Assembly: GCA_003255065.1 (NCBI GenBank)
Contig: QAOA01001300.1
Span: forward strand, 2,312,416-2,376,415
Direction: 5' to 3'
Length of the DNA stretch: 64,000 nt
From: Cercis canadensis
Lineage: Eukaryota > Streptophyta > Magnoliopsida > Fabales > Fabaceae
The notes under the pieces were generated by a model. The model was not told the DNA's origin and did not search any database. It worked only from the letters and a program-made list of their open reading frames with translations. Below are positions 34,192 to 46,757 of the stretch, in pieces. Position 1 is the stretch's first letter, and every line of letters starts with the position of its first letter. Made by a program: the position numbers and the translations under genes.

Positions 34192-35389
34192 CCCCTGGTG
34201 AATGTACCCAATTTACCTCTCATTCTTTGTTCCCAAATGACTATCCCTTCTTCTAGCCATTATTATCATTTTCTCCTCTTAAGAATGACAATTTTCTTGT
34301 TCGGTTCTTCTCTTCAACTCTCTCTCTGGCCTTGATCAACTCAGAGAAGTCTCTATAAACAGTTGTTACCATCAACTCAGCATAAGGAGAATGCAAAGTA
34401 TTCATGAAATAGTGAATAATTTCAAAATCCAACAATGGAGGTTGAACTTGGGCTGCTATATTACTTTACTTTTGAGCATATTCTTTGAAACTCTCACTTT
34501 CTTCCTTACGTATAAATCCTTTTTGAGCTATGATAGGAGCTATGTTATCATTAAAATTGTATTGCTTCAAGAAGGCATAAGCTAGGTCTCTCCATGTGTG
34601 AATCTTGAAGTGATCCAGACACCAGTACCAATATGAAGTGGGACCAGTCAAACTCTCTGGGAAGAAGTGTATAAAGAATTTCTCATCTCTTGACCAAATG
34701 GACATCTTAGTGCGATAGGATTTCAAGTGAAGTCGAGAATTGATTGTTCAATCATAGCACACAAATGCAGGCATTTTGAAATATTTTGGGAGAATAATTT
34801 CAGGTCTCAAAGAGAGTTCATCAATGTCAACTGGCCCATAGACTCCTAACCCTTGCAAAATCTTGATTTGCTCCTCCAAAAGTGCTTGCTTCTTTTCCAT
34901 TGACTCAACACTCAATCTTTCTTGTTCTAATTCATCATTCTTTTTCCCCAAAGGAACTACCATAGCAGTTTCTTGTGAAGTTAGGTGAGGAGTGTAATTG
35001 GTGACGAGAAGGGTATATGTGTAAACACCACCTTGGTTCTCATTTGGATTGAAGGAAGCATCCACTAAGGGCATGATCGAGGTAGATAAAGGTAGTCAGG
35101 GTAAAGTGTATGGGATGTTGTGGTATGATAGGAGGAAATATCATATTTGGAGCGAATCCAGGGATAGGAGGAGGTAAGGTAGTTGAAGGTTCAAATGCGA
35201 AGGCATTCCCAAAATAGGGTTAACAGGGGAGGTTGAAGAAATTGTGAGGCTAGAAGGCAATGCCAAAAGAGGAGTCACTTGGCAATTTGGAGAATCTGCA
35301 ACATTACTCGAACCTTCAGATACTCATTTCAGTTTTAAACTTTTATTAAATGTTTTTAACAATTGGCCTAGTTGAGCTTTCATCTCTGT
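34192..35389 (-). pseudogene. gypsy gag central and N-terminal part (element G2)
   Basis: In minus-strand order: MPLVDASFNPNENQGGVYTY, a Glu/Lys-rich coiled-coil-like stretch (KKQALLEEQIKILQGLGVYG), PKYFKMPAFVCYD, then FPESLTGPTSYWYWCLDHFK, IHTWRDLAYAFLKQYNFNDN, ESFKEYAQK, and MNTLHSPYAELMVTTVYRDF. This is the classical gypsy gag core. Frameshifts separate the three open pieces. Upstream continuity to 45572 is broken by the copia element. Confidence 0.8.
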
Positions 35390-35538
35390 TGTTAGAATAT
35401 TAGCTGTAAATACTGTAGTTATTATAGCATATGTTTAGGCTTGTAATTAGCTTATGATTAGGCCCGTTATTGCTGTACAGTTAGTATAAATAATAGATGT
35501 GAGAAGCTAGTCTCATAACCTTTTCCACTATTCTCACA
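35390..35538 (+). repeat. 5' LTR of copia copy 1 (149 bp)
   Basis: TGTTAGAATATT...CTATTCTCACA, with a near-perfect terminal inverted repeat (TGTTAGAATA / TATTCTCACA). Contains TATAAATA at 35485-35492. Lacks a 12-base segment present in the other three LTR copies, where ATTAGGCCC is duplicated. Confidence 0.9.
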
Positions 35539-35550
35539 TGGTATCAGAGC
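35539..35550 (+). other. Primer-binding site, copia copy 1
   Basis: TGGTATCAGAGC immediately after the LTR, the complement of the 3' end of initiator-Met tRNA. Confidence 0.9.
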
Positions 35551-35923
35551 TATTTTAGTGAGAAAAAACCTTCCCATTCCCGCTGTGAATTTTTCCAGCA
35601 GCGTTTTTTCCTCTCTATGCTGTGTTCATACACCAGCAGTGTTCTAAAACTAGGGTTTAGTGGCTGTGTCTCTATCCAGTCACCCTAGGACTCGATAATC
35701 TCAATTCTGACCCCGCAGTCAACCTCAGTACCCTCCGACCGGCCATTCCTCGGAGACCCGCCGTCTGCCCCATACGCGCGTGTCTGCTCCGATCGCCGTG
35801 AAACTTTCCAGATCTGTCCTCCGGCGTATTTTCGACATGTTCCTGCCCTTACTTTGGTGTTTTCTGACCTATACAGCATCATAACAGTTCTGCTTCTCTT
35901 TGTTAACGGTTAGTAACATCCAA

Positions 35924-38900
35924 ATGGCCTCTTCAGCCAAGGAAATTTCTGGTCACCACTCATTCCTTACTTTTTCTTCTACTCCAACTATTTATGCTGA
36001 GAAATTAACTGGTTCTGGCAACTATATGACTTGGTCAGCCTCTGTGGAGTTGTGGTTTTTAGGTCAGGGCCATGAGGAACACTTAATCAAACAAATTAAA
36101 GACATCCCTGAAAAAGATCAGCCTAAGTGGAAGCAGGCTGATGCTTATCTTTGTAATGTTCTTTGGCAATCTATTGATCGGGTTCTTGTTGGTCAATATA
36201 GACCTTATCGTACCTGTTATGAGGTTTGGCAGAAGGCCAAGAAACTCTACTCAAACGATATAAATCGTTTGTATAATGTTGTCTCTCAGATGAAAACTCT
36301 TAAGAAACAGGATCTGGATATGCAAACTTATCTGGGGCAGATCGAGACTCTTCAACAGGAATTTAATGAGATGATGCCATTCTCAACTGATGTCGCTCAA
36401 CAAGAGGCACATCGTGGCAAATTCTTTATGGTCCTTGCACTTGCTGGTTTGCCTTCTGAATTGGATTCAGTCCGTAATCAAATTCTGGCCAACCCTGGGG
36501 TTCCTACTATGGACACGATATTTGAGCAGTTGATCCGTATTTCAGCACCTACAGGTACCTCTGTTTCGACTACCTCAGCTGATTCTACTATTCTAGCCTC
36601 TCAAGTGAACCATCGAGAGGATGGTAAGGGCGGCCGTGGTGATCAGCGAGCTCGAAATAGAGATCGCCCCCGATGTACTCACTGCAATAAAATTGGCCAT
36701 ACAGTGGATCGCTGTTTTCTCCTTCATGGTCGACCTTCTAAGGTTGCTAATGTTGCACAGTATGGTTCCTCCTCTGGCACTCCATCTGGAACTGTATCCG
36801 TCTCTGCTGCTGATTACAATGAGTTCCTCAGATTCCAAGACAACCAGCGGTCCACCTCCATTGCCTCTATTGCTCAGCCTGGTAATCCTATTGCATGCAT
36901 CTCTCAGTCCTCCTCTCTTGGACCTTGGGTTCTTGATTCTGGTGCTTCTGATCACTTGTCTGGTAACAAGAATTTATTTTCTCATATCACTTATTCTAAT
37001 TCATTATCCACTGTTACCTTAGCTGATGGATCACACACTATAGTTAGAGGCATTGGTCAGGCCACACCCTTGCCTTCCCTATCTTTAAATTCTGTTCTCT
37101 TTGTACCTGGGTGTCAATTTAATTTGATTTCTGTTAGCAAATTAACTCAAACCCTCCCTTATTCTGTTACCTTTGTTGCTCATTCAGTTATTGTACAGGA
37201 GCGGAACACTGGGAGGATGATTGGAATCGGACATGAGTCCCGTGGGCTATACTACCTCGCCCCACCACCATCTCATGTGGCTTGTATTGCTGCTGATTCT
37301 CCTGAACTTTTTCATCGTCGTTTGGGACATCCTAGCTTACAGAAACTACAGAAGATGGTGCCGAGTCTCTCTAGTGTCTCTTCTTTAGAATGTGAGTCTT
37401 GTCAGTTAGGCAAACATGTTCGTAGTTCTTTTCCTAGTCGTGTCAATAAACGAGCCGAGTCTCCTTTTTCACTGGTTCATTCTGATGTATGGGGTCCTAG
37501 TCGTGTCAACTCAACTTTGGGTTTTCAATACTTTGTTACCTTTGTTGATGATTTTTCCCAATGTACTTGGTTATTTTTAATGAAAAATCGTTCAGAACTT
37601 TTCTCTATTTTCCAAACTTTTTGCTCAGAAATTAAAACTTAATTTGGAATCACCATTCGCACCTTCCAGAGTGATAATGCCCGAGAATATTTCTCTGCTC
37701 CATTTCAATCTTTTATGACTTCTCAAGGCATTCTCCATCACTCTTCTTGTGCTCATACTCCTCAACAAAATGGGGTGGTTGAGCGAAAAAATAGACATTT
37801 GATTGAGACTGCCCGTACTCTCCTCATTCATAATAATGTTCCGCTGCGTTTTTGGGGAGATGCGGTTATCACTGCATGTTATTTGATTAATCGCATGCCA
37901 TCCTCTGTTTTACAAAATCAGGTGCCTCATTCTCTTTTGTTTCCCAATCAGCCACTCTACTCTCTTTCTCTTCGTGTCTTCGGTTGCACATGTTTTGTTC
38001 ATGATCTCACTCCAGGTAAAGATAAGTTACATGCAAAATCCCTCAAATGTGTCTTTTTGGGTTATTCCCGTTTGCAAAAAGGTTACCGTTGTTTCTCTCC
38101 TGAACTCAAACGATATCTTGTTTCCCCGGATGTCACATTCTTTGAGACAACCCATTTCTTTCCTTCTTTAGGGCATCTTGATTGTTCTACTGTTACTCAA
38201 GATCTCCCCATTTCTTGCACTAGTCCTCTTCCACAGGTTGTTTCGTCCCATGACTCCACTGGTCCTACAGAGGACTCGGCACCTTCTCTCCTCACCTACC
38301 ATCCACCTATCACTGAGCCTGTTGAGCACCCACCCATCGTGCCACCCGTCCTTGAGCCTGTTGACAACCCTCCCACCAATGACCTCCCTGCTCCTGCCCC
38401 ATTGGATTCATCTCTTGCTCCAGTCACTTCTCAGGTTCCGATCTCTGACTTGGACCGATCTATTGCTGACCGCAAAGGTATTCGTTCTACTCGCAATCCT
38501 TATCCCATTTATAATTTTGTGAGCTATCACCGTTTGTCTCCACAATATTCTGCTTTTGTGTCTTCTTTGTGTCCTGTTTCTATTCCTAAAAATATAGGTG
38601 AAGCACTTTCTGACCCAGGCTGGCATAAGGCAATGATTGATGAGATGGCTGCTTTAGACTCTAATAGCACTTGGGATTTGGTGCCTCTACCACGTGGTAA
38701 ATCCACTGTTGGTTGTCGTTGGGTTTATACAGTCAAAGTTGGCCCTGATGGCCAAATAGATCGTTTGAAAGCCCGCTTGGTTGCCAAGGGATACACCCAG
38801 ATCTACAGACTTGATTATGGTGATACCTTCTCTCCAGTTGCTAAGATGGCATCTATTCGCCTCTTTCTCTCTATGGTTGTCATTCACCACTGGCCCCTTT

Positions 38901-40123
38901 ATCAATTGGATATTAAAAATGCCTTTCTACATGGCGAATTGCAAGAGGAAGTTTATATGGAGCAACCTCCTGGATTTGTTGCTCAGGGGGAGTCTAGATT
39001 AGTGTGTCGACTTCGCCGATCTCTCTATGGACTTAAACAATCTCCACGGGCTTGGTTTGAGAGATTTAGTTCAGTTGTCCTACAGTTTGGTATGACTCGG
39101 AGTGAGGTTGATCATTCAGTCTTTTACTTTCACTCATCCCCTAACCGATGCATGTACTTGATTGTCTATGTGGATGACATTGTGATTACAGGGAATGATC
39201 AAGAAGGCATACAAAAACTCAAGCAACATCTATTCCAGCACTTTCAGACAAAAGATTTGGGCAAACTCAAGTATTTTCTGGGAATAGAAGTTGCTCAGTC
39301 CTGAAAGGGTGTTACCATCTCACAGCAAAAATATGCCTTGGATATATTGAAAGAAACAGGTATGTCAAACTGCAAACTTGTGGAGACTCCAATGGATCCA
39401 AATGTCAAGCTCTTACCTGATCAGGGGGAGCCCTTATCAGATCCCAGTAGATATCGGAGACTTGTTGGGAAACTCAACTACCTTACAGTGACACGTCCTG
39501 ATATTGCATTCCCTATGAGTGTACTTAGTCAATTTCTAAGTGCTCCGTGTGACAGTCATTGGGATGCAGTAGTTCGTATTTTAAAATACATCAAGAAGGC
39601 ACCAGGTAAAGGCCTATTGTATGAAAGTAGGGGACATACTCAGGTGGTTGGATATTCAGATGCTGACTGGGCAGGCTGTCCATACGATAGACGCTCAACC
39701 ACTGGATATTGTGTATTTGTTGGGGGCAATCTAGTGTCATGGAAGAGCAAGAAACAATCAGTTGTTGCTCTATCCACGGCTGAGGCAGAATACCGAGCCA
39801 TGGCTAAAGCAACCTGTGAGCTCATATGGCTGAAACAGTTACTTCAGGAGTTAAAATTCATGAAGATTCAACAGATGAAACTAATATGCGATAACCAAGC
39901 AGCTCTCCACATTGCCTCCAATCCAGTCTTCCATGAAAGGACCAAACATATAGAGATTGACTGTCACTTTGTTAGACAGAAAATACTTTCAGGGGATATT
40001 GCTACTAGTTTTGTTAGATCAAATGACCAGCTAGCAGACATATTCACTAAGTCTCTCGGAGGCCCTCGGGTTAACTACATTTGTAACAAGCTTGGAACAT
40101 ATAATATGTATGCTCCAGCTTGA
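35924..40123 (+). pseudogene. Copia gag-pol polyprotein, copy 1 (two nonsense codons)
   Basis: Start at ATG 35924 (MASSAKE). Domains in order: gag with WSASVELWFLGQGHEEHLIK; zinc knuckle CTHCNKIGHTVDRC; protease WVLDSGASDHLSG; gag-pre-integrase HRRLGHPS with CESC; integrase core with HSDVWGPS, SDNAREYF and NGVVERKNRH (D,D,E); RT with DIKNAFLHGELQEEVYMEQP and YVDDIVITGND; RNase H with GYSDADWAG, STAEAEYRAM and CDNQAALHIA. TAA at 37640-37642 interrupts integrase (copy 2 has Gln there) and TGA at 39302-39304 interrupts RT. Otherwise the frame is open over about 1400 codons, so the element is young. The antisense and +1 frames over it are shadows. Confidence 0.92.
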
Positions 40124-40130
40124 GGGGGAG
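40122..40130 (+). other. Polypurine tract, copia copy 1
   Basis: GAGGGGGAG directly before the 3' LTR, overlapping the pol stop codon. In copy 2 the corresponding tract is GAGGAGGAG. Confidence 0.85.
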
Positions 40131-40266
40131 TGTTAGAATATTAGCTGTAAATACTGTAGTTATTATAGCATATGTTTAGGCTTGTAATTAGCTTATGATT
40201 AGGCCCATGATTAGGCCCGTTATTGCTGTACAGTTAGTATAAATAATAGATGTGAGAAGCTAGTCT

Positions 40267-40306
40267 NNNNNNNNNNNNNNNNNNNNNNNNNNNNNNNNNN
40301 NNNNNN
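40267..40306. other. 40-base N gap between the two copia copies
   Basis: Left of the gap the 3' LTR stops 25 bases short of its end. Right of it the sequence restarts inside the gag of G2, repeating 35117 onward. The real size of the gap is unknown. Confidence 0.95.
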
Positions 40307-40579
40307 GTTGTGGTATGATAGGAGGAAATATCAGATTTGGAGCGAATCCAGGGATAGGAGGAGGTAAGGTAGTTGAAGGTTCAAATGCGAAGGCATTCCC
40401 AAAATAGGGTTAACAAGGGAGGTTGAAGAAATTGTAAGGCTAGAAGGCAATGCCAAAAGAGGAGTCACTTGGCAATTTGGAGAATCTGCAACATTACTCG
40501 AACCTTCAGATACTCATTTCAGTTTTAAACTTTTATTAAATGTTTTTAACAATTGGCCTAGTTGAGCTTTCATCTCTAT

Positions 40580-43500
40580 TGTTAGAATATTAGCTGTAAA
40601 TACTGTAGTTATTATAGCATATGTTTAGGCTTGTAATTAGCTTATGATTAGGCCCATGATTAGGCCCGTTATTGCTGTACAGTTAGTATAAATAATAGAT
40701 GTGAGAAGCTAGTCTCACAACCTTTTCCACTATTCTCACATGGTATCAGAGCTATTTTAGTGAGAAAAAACCTTCCCATTCCCGCTGTGAATTTTTCCAG
40801 CGGCGTTTTTTCCTCTCCTTGCTGTGTTCATACACCAGCAGTGTTCTAAAACTAGGGTTTAGTGGCTGTGTCTCTATCCAGTCACCCTAGGACTCGATAA
40901 TCCCAATTCTGACCCCGCAGTCAACCTCAGTACCCTCCGACCGGCCATTCCCCGGAGACCCGCCGTCAGCCGCCGCCACACGCGCCCACACGCGCCACTC
41001 CATTCTCTGCGGGTGAAACCCACGCGCCGCCAGTTTCTTCCACGCGTGGAGGCGCGTTTCTGCTCCGATCGCCGTGAAACTTTCTAGATCTGTCCTCCGG
41101 CGTATTTCCGACCTGTTCCTGCCTTTACTTTGGTGTTTTCTGACCTATACAGCATCATAACAATTCTGCTCCTCTTTGTTAACTTTTAGTAACATCCAAA
41201 TGGCCTCTTCAGCCAAGGAAACTTCTGGTCACCACTCATTCCTTACTTTTTCTTCTACTCCAACTATTTGTGCTGAGAAATTAACTGGTTCTGGCAACTA
41301 TATGACTTGGTCAGCCTCTGTGGAGTTGTGGTTTTTAGGTCAGGGCCATGAGGAACACTTAATCAAACAAATTAAAGACATCCCTGAAAAAGATCAGCCT
41401 AAGTGGAAGCAGGCTGATGCTTATCTTTGTAATGTTCTTTGGCAATCTATTGATCGGGTTCTTGTTGGCCAATATCGACCTTATCATACATGTTATGAGG
41501 TTTGGCAGAAGGCCAAGAAACTCTACTCAAACGATATAAATTGTTTGTATAATGTTGTCTCTCAGATAAAAACTCTTAAGAAACAAGATCTGGATATGCA
41601 AACTTATCTCGGGCAGATCGAGACTCTTCAACAGGAATTTAATGAGATGATGCCATTCTCAACTGATGTCGCTCAACAAGAGGCACATCGTGGCACATTC
41701 TTTATGGTCCTTGCACTTGCTGGTTTGCCTTCTGAATTGGATTCAGTCCATAATCAAATTCTGGCCAACCCTGGGGTTCCTACTATGGACACGATATTTG
41801 AGCAGTTGATCCGTATTTCAGCACCTACAGGTACCTCTGTTTCGACTACCTCAGCTGATTCTACTATTCTAGCCTCTCAAGTGAACCATCGAGAGGATGG
41901 TAAGGGCGGCCGTGGTGATCAGCGAGCTCGAAATAGAGATCGCCCCCGATGTACTCACTGCAATAAAATTGGCCATACAGTGGATCGCTGTTTTCTCCTT
42001 CATGGTCGACCTTCTAAGGTTGCTAATGTTGCACAGTATGGTTCCTCCTCTGGCACTCCATCTGGAACTGTATCCGTCTCTGCTGCTGATTACAATGAGT
42101 TCCTCAGATTCCAAGACAACCAGCGGTCCACCTCCATTGCCTCTATTGCTCAGCCTGGTAATCCTATTGCATGCATCTCTCAGTCCTCCTCTCTTGGACC
42201 TTGGGTTCTTGATTCTGGTGCTTCTGATCACTTGTCTGGTAACAAGAATTTATTTTCTCATATCACTTATTCTAATTCATTATCCACTGTTACCTTAGCT
42301 GATGGATCACACACTATAGTTAGAGGCATTGGTCAGGCCACACCCTTGCCTTCCCTATCTTTAAATTATGTTCTCTTTGTACCTGGGTGTCCATTTAATT
42401 TGATTTCTGTTAGCAAATTAACGCAAACCCTCCCTTATTCTGTTACCTTTGTTGCTCATTTGGTTATTGTACAGGAGCGGAACACTGGGAGGATGATTGG
42501 AATTGGACATGAGTCCCGTGGGCTATACTACCTCGCCCCACCACCATCTCCTGTGGCTTGTATTGCTGCTGATTCTCCTGAACTTTTTCATCGCCGTTTG
42601 GGACATCCTAGCTTACAGAAACTACAGAAGATGGTGCCGAGTCTCTCTAGTGTCTCTTCTTTAGAATGTGAGTCTTGTTAGTTAGGCAAACATGTTAGTA
42701 GTTCTTTTCCTAGTCGTGTCAATAAACGAGCCGAGTCTCCTTTTTCACTGGTTCATTCTGATGTATGGGGTCCTAGTCGTGTCAACTCAACTTTGGGTTT
42801 TCAATACTTTGTTACCTTTGTTGATGATTTTTCCCGATGTACTTGGTTATTTTTAATAAAAAATCGTTCAGAAATTTTCTCTATTTTCCAAACTTTTTGC
42901 TCAGAAATTAAAACTCAATTTGGAATTACCATTCGCACCTTCCGGAGTGATAATGCCCGAGAATATTTTTCTGCTCCATTTCAATCTTTTATGACTTCTC
43001 AGGGCATTCTCGATCACTCTTCTTATGCTCATACTCCTCAACAAAATGGGGTGGCTGAGCGAAAAAATAGACACTTGATTGAGACTGCCCGTACTCTCCT
43101 CATTCATAATAATGTTCCGCTGCGTTTTTGGGGAGATGCGGTTATCACTGCATGTTATTTGATTAATCGCATGCCATCCTCTGTTTTACAAAATCAGGTG
43201 CCTCATTCTCTTTTGTTTCCCAATCAGCCACTCTACTCTCTTTCTCTTCGTGTCTTCAGTTGCACATGTTTTGTTCATGATCTCACTCCAGGTAAAGATA
43301 AGTTACATGCAAAATCTCTCAAATGTTTCTTTTTGGGTTATTCCCGTTTGCAAAAAGGTTACCATTGTTTCTCTCCTGGACTCAAACGATATCTTGTTTC
43401 CCCGGATGTCACCTTCTTTGAGACAACCCCTTTCTTTCCTTCTTTAGGGCATCTTGATTGTTCTACTGTTACTCAGGATCTCCCCATTTCTTGCACTAGT

Positions 43501-45566
43501 CCTCTTCCACAGGTTGTTTCGTCCCATGACTACACTGGTCCTACAGAGGACTCGGCACCTCCTCTCCTCACCTACCATCCACCTGTCACTGAGCCTGTTG
43601 AGCACCCACCCATCGTGCCACCCGTCCTTGAGCCTGTTGACAACCCTCCCACCAATGACCTCCCTGCTCCTGCCCCATTGGATTCATCTCTTACTCCAGT
43701 CACTTCTCAGGTTCCGATCTCTGACTTGGACCGATTTATTGCTGACCGCAAAGGTATTCGTTCTACTCGCAACCTTATCCCATTTATAATTTTGTGAGCT
43801 ATCACCGTTTGTCTCCACAATATTCTGCTTTTGTGTCGTCTTTGTCTCCTGTTTCTATTCCTAAAAATGTAGGTGAAGCACTTTCTGACCCAGGCTGGCA
43901 TAAGGCAATGATTGATGAGATGGCTGCTTTAGACTCTAATAGCACTTGGGATTTGGTGCCTCTACCACGTGGTAAATCCACTGTTGGTTGTCGTTGGGTT
44001 TATACAGTCAAAGTTGGCCCTGATGGCCAAATAGATCGTTTGAAAGCCCGCTTGGTTGCCAAGGGATACACCCAGATCTACAGACTTGATTATGGTGATA
44101 CCTTCTCTCCAGTTGCCAAGATGGCATCTGTTCGCCTCTTTCTCTTTATAGCTGCCATTCACCACTGGCCCCTTTATCAATTGGATATTAAAAATGCCTT
44201 TCTACATGGCGAATTGCAAGAGGAAGTTTATATGGAGCAACCTCCTGGATTTGTTGCTCAGGGGGAGTCTAGATTGGTGTGTCGACTTCGCCGATCTCTC
44301 TATGGACTTAAACAATCTCCACGGGCTTGGTTTGGGAGATTTAGTTCAGTTGTCCTACAGTTTGGTATGACTCGGAGTGAGGCTGATCATTCAGTCTTTT
44401 ACTTTCAATCATCCCCTAACCGATGCATGTACTTGATTGTCTATGTCGATGACATTGTGATTACAGGGAATGATCAAGAAGGCATACAAAAACTCAAGCA
44501 ACATCTATTCCAGCACTTTCAGACAAAAGATTTGGGCAAACTCAAGTATTTTCTGGGACTAGAAGTTGCTCAATCCCAAAAGGGTGTTACCATCTCACAG
44601 CAAAAATATGCCTTGGATATATTGAAAGAAATAGGTATGTCAAACTGCAAACCTGTGGAGACTCCAATGGATCCAAATGTCAAGCTCCTACCTGATCAGG
44701 GGGAGCCCTTATCAGATCCCAGTAGATATCGGAGACTTGTTGGGAAACTCAACTACCTTACAGTGACACGTCCTGATATTGCATTCCCTATGAGTGTACT
44801 TAGTCAATTTCTAAGTGCTCCGTGTGACGGTCATTGAGATGCAGTAGTTCGTATTTTAAAATACATCAAGAAGGCACCAGGTAAAGGCCTATTGTATGAA
44901 AGTAGGGGTCATACTCAGGTGGTTGGATATTCAGATGCTGACTGGGCAGGCTGTCCATACGATAGACGCTCAACCACTGGATATTGTGTATTTGTTGGGG
45001 GCAATCTAGTGTCATGGAAGAGCAAGAAACAATCAGTTGTTGCTCTATCCATTGCTGAGGCAGAATACCGAGCCATGGCTAAAGCAACCTATGAGCTCAT
45101 ATGGCTGAAACAGTTACTTCAGGAGTTAAAATTCATGAAGATTCAACAGATGAAACTAATATGCGATAACCAAGCAGCTCTCCACATTGCCTCCAATCCA
45201 GTCTTCCATGAAAGGACCAAACATATAGAGATTGACTGTCACTTTGTTAGACAGAAAATACTTTCAGGGGATATTGCTACTAGTTTTGTTAGATCAAATG
45301 ACCAGCTAGCAGACATATTCACTAAGTCTCTCGGAGGCCCTCAGGTTAACTACATTTGTAACAAGCTTGGAACATATAATATGTATGCTCCAGCTTGAGG
45401 AGGAGTGTTAGAATATTAGCTGTAAATACTGTAGTTATTATAGCATATGTTTAGGCTTGTAATTAGCTTATGATTAGGCCCATGATTAGGCCCGTTATTG
45501 TTGTACAGTTAGTATAAATAATAGATGTGAGAAGCTAGTCTCACAACCTTTTCCACTATTCTCACA
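40580..45566 (+). mobile_element. Ty1/copia element, copy 2 (complete), TSD TCTRT
   Basis: LTRs 40580-40740 and 45406-45566, both 161 bases, with one C/T difference visible (GTTATTGCTG vs GTTATTGTTG). Flanks TCTAT (40575-40579) and TCTGT (45567-45571) match at four of five bases. The primer-binding site at 40741-40752 is intact. 40307-45541 repeats 35117-40266 almost base for base, including the flanking gypsy gag. It is therefore probably the other haplotype or an unmerged contig of the same insertion. Confidence 0.9.
41200..45398 (+). pseudogene. Copia gag-pol polyprotein, copy 2 (two stops, one frameshift)
   Basis: Same domain order as copy 1 from ATG 41200. Lesions: TAG at 42679-42681 in the integrase zinc region (Gln in copy 1), a one-base deletion near 43772 in the linker before RT (CGCAACC vs CGCAATCC), and TGA at 44835-44837 (Trp in copy 1) before RNase H. 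Both copy-1 stop positions are sense codons here. No disabling lesion is shared by the two copies, so decay occurred independently or includes sequencing errors. RT box YVDDIVITGND and integrase SDNAREYF are intact. Confidence 0.9.
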
Positions 45567-45571
45567 TCTGT

Positions 45572-46757
45572 CATTTCTTCCCTTAACTCCATATCTTGCT
45601 CTGTATTCTCAGGTTACATGATTACAAATGTTCTCAACCTAAGCACAATTGACCTCTTACTGGAGTATCTTTGATTGAGCTTATCTTTCTTTGAGCGAGC
45701 TATGTTCAAAAAATTTCAATGAAAATTGCATGGGATGAATAGAAAAATGATATTTATGGACTAGGCAAGAGAAAAATGCATGACTTTTTATATATATATT
45801 TTTTTTCAAATGAGCACAATAAAAGCTTCGGTGCTTTGACGAGAAAAAATTGTACAAAACGTGACTTTTGCTTTATTGATAAATGAAGAAAGCTATTGAC
45901 CCCTTGTATTTCAAAAAAATGATGCACATGGGTTGAAATAATGTGCAAATACATATGACTTGCTTTGAAACAATTAAGAACAAAACAAGACTTCAACCTT
46001 CTCTTGTTTATTTGGAAAATGGAAAGGAAAAAATGTAAATGAGAAAATAAAAAAAAAATGGACACTCGATTTATTTGAAAATGAAATGAAACATGGTACC
46101 TCTTATTTTAATGCAAGGAAAAAAATGAGAGATAACAAAGGACATGCTTCCCCTTTGTCTTATGAATGGACCAGTCTTTGGCTTAGGATTTCTAACCTAG
46201 TGGCCAAGATCTATCCTGAATAGGATGACATCTGTAGTCACATTACGTGCTTGGTTTGACGATGGGTGCTAATATCCTGAAAGTCCAAGATACTACAAAT
46301 TGCCCCCACCAAAATGATGGAGATCACATCCTACTAACCTGATTCACAAGGGGATGAACCCATTTGCTTACCCAAATCAGCAAGATGATCAACAATCTGA
46401 GCGGAAGCTTTCGCGTAAACCACTGAAGGATGAACCTCCAACAATAACAGTAGGTTTCCTTCTAAACCTAAGCTGAGGATGACCTAGGAATAGAGCCGAT
46501 GAGTAGTGTGCAGGGTTACAATGTTAGTGCGCAATGTGTGCGGGAGAAGCATACAAACCTAATACTACATCTACCCATCTGCAAGAAAACACAAGAAATA
46601 TATGCAGCAAAAATAAGCTATCTACAAACACAAAAATAAATAAATGAATAACACAGCAGAGAGGAAAATCTATTAGGAAAGCAAAATTAGAGATAAAGAA
46701 AATACACAATGCCATATTAAGTTTGCACAACTACTTTCTTGGGCTTGACTCTCTAAC
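45572..46757 (-). mobile_element. G2 gag start and untranslated leader
   Basis: 45572-45619 continues gag of G2 up to its probable ATG (45619-45617), mirroring 1700-1758 of G1. 45760-46757 is the non-coding leader, homologous to 1860-2944. The primer-binding site next to the LTR is eroded. The hydrophobic open frames here are not supported as genes. Confidence 0.65.

Larger units (their letters stand above)
35390..40266 (+). mobile_element. Ty1/copia element, copy 1 (3' LTR cut by gap)
   Basis: 5' LTR 35390-35538, primer-binding site 35539-35550, one gag-pol frame 35924-40123 with two nonsense codons, polypurine tract 40122-40130, 3' LTR from 40131 running into the N gap at 40267. The target site TCTGT (35385-35389) recurs after the copy-2 3' LTR (45567-45571). 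Inserted in the gag of gypsy element G2 in the opposite orientation. Confidence 0.9.
35117..45541. repeat. 5.2 kb direct duplication across the 40 N gap
   Basis: 35117-40266 (5150 bases) and 40307-45541 (5235 bases) correspond end to end. The length difference comes mainly from a 12-base LTR indel and a roughly 73-base indel in the 5' leader (near 35770 / 40970). Left copy ends and right copy begins at the gap. Confidence 0.85.

Noticed and set aside
36593..37022. Antisense and +1 open frames over copia gag
   Set aside because: They repeat in copy 2 at 41869-42298 only because the sequence is duplicated. No independent support, so shadows of gag-pol.
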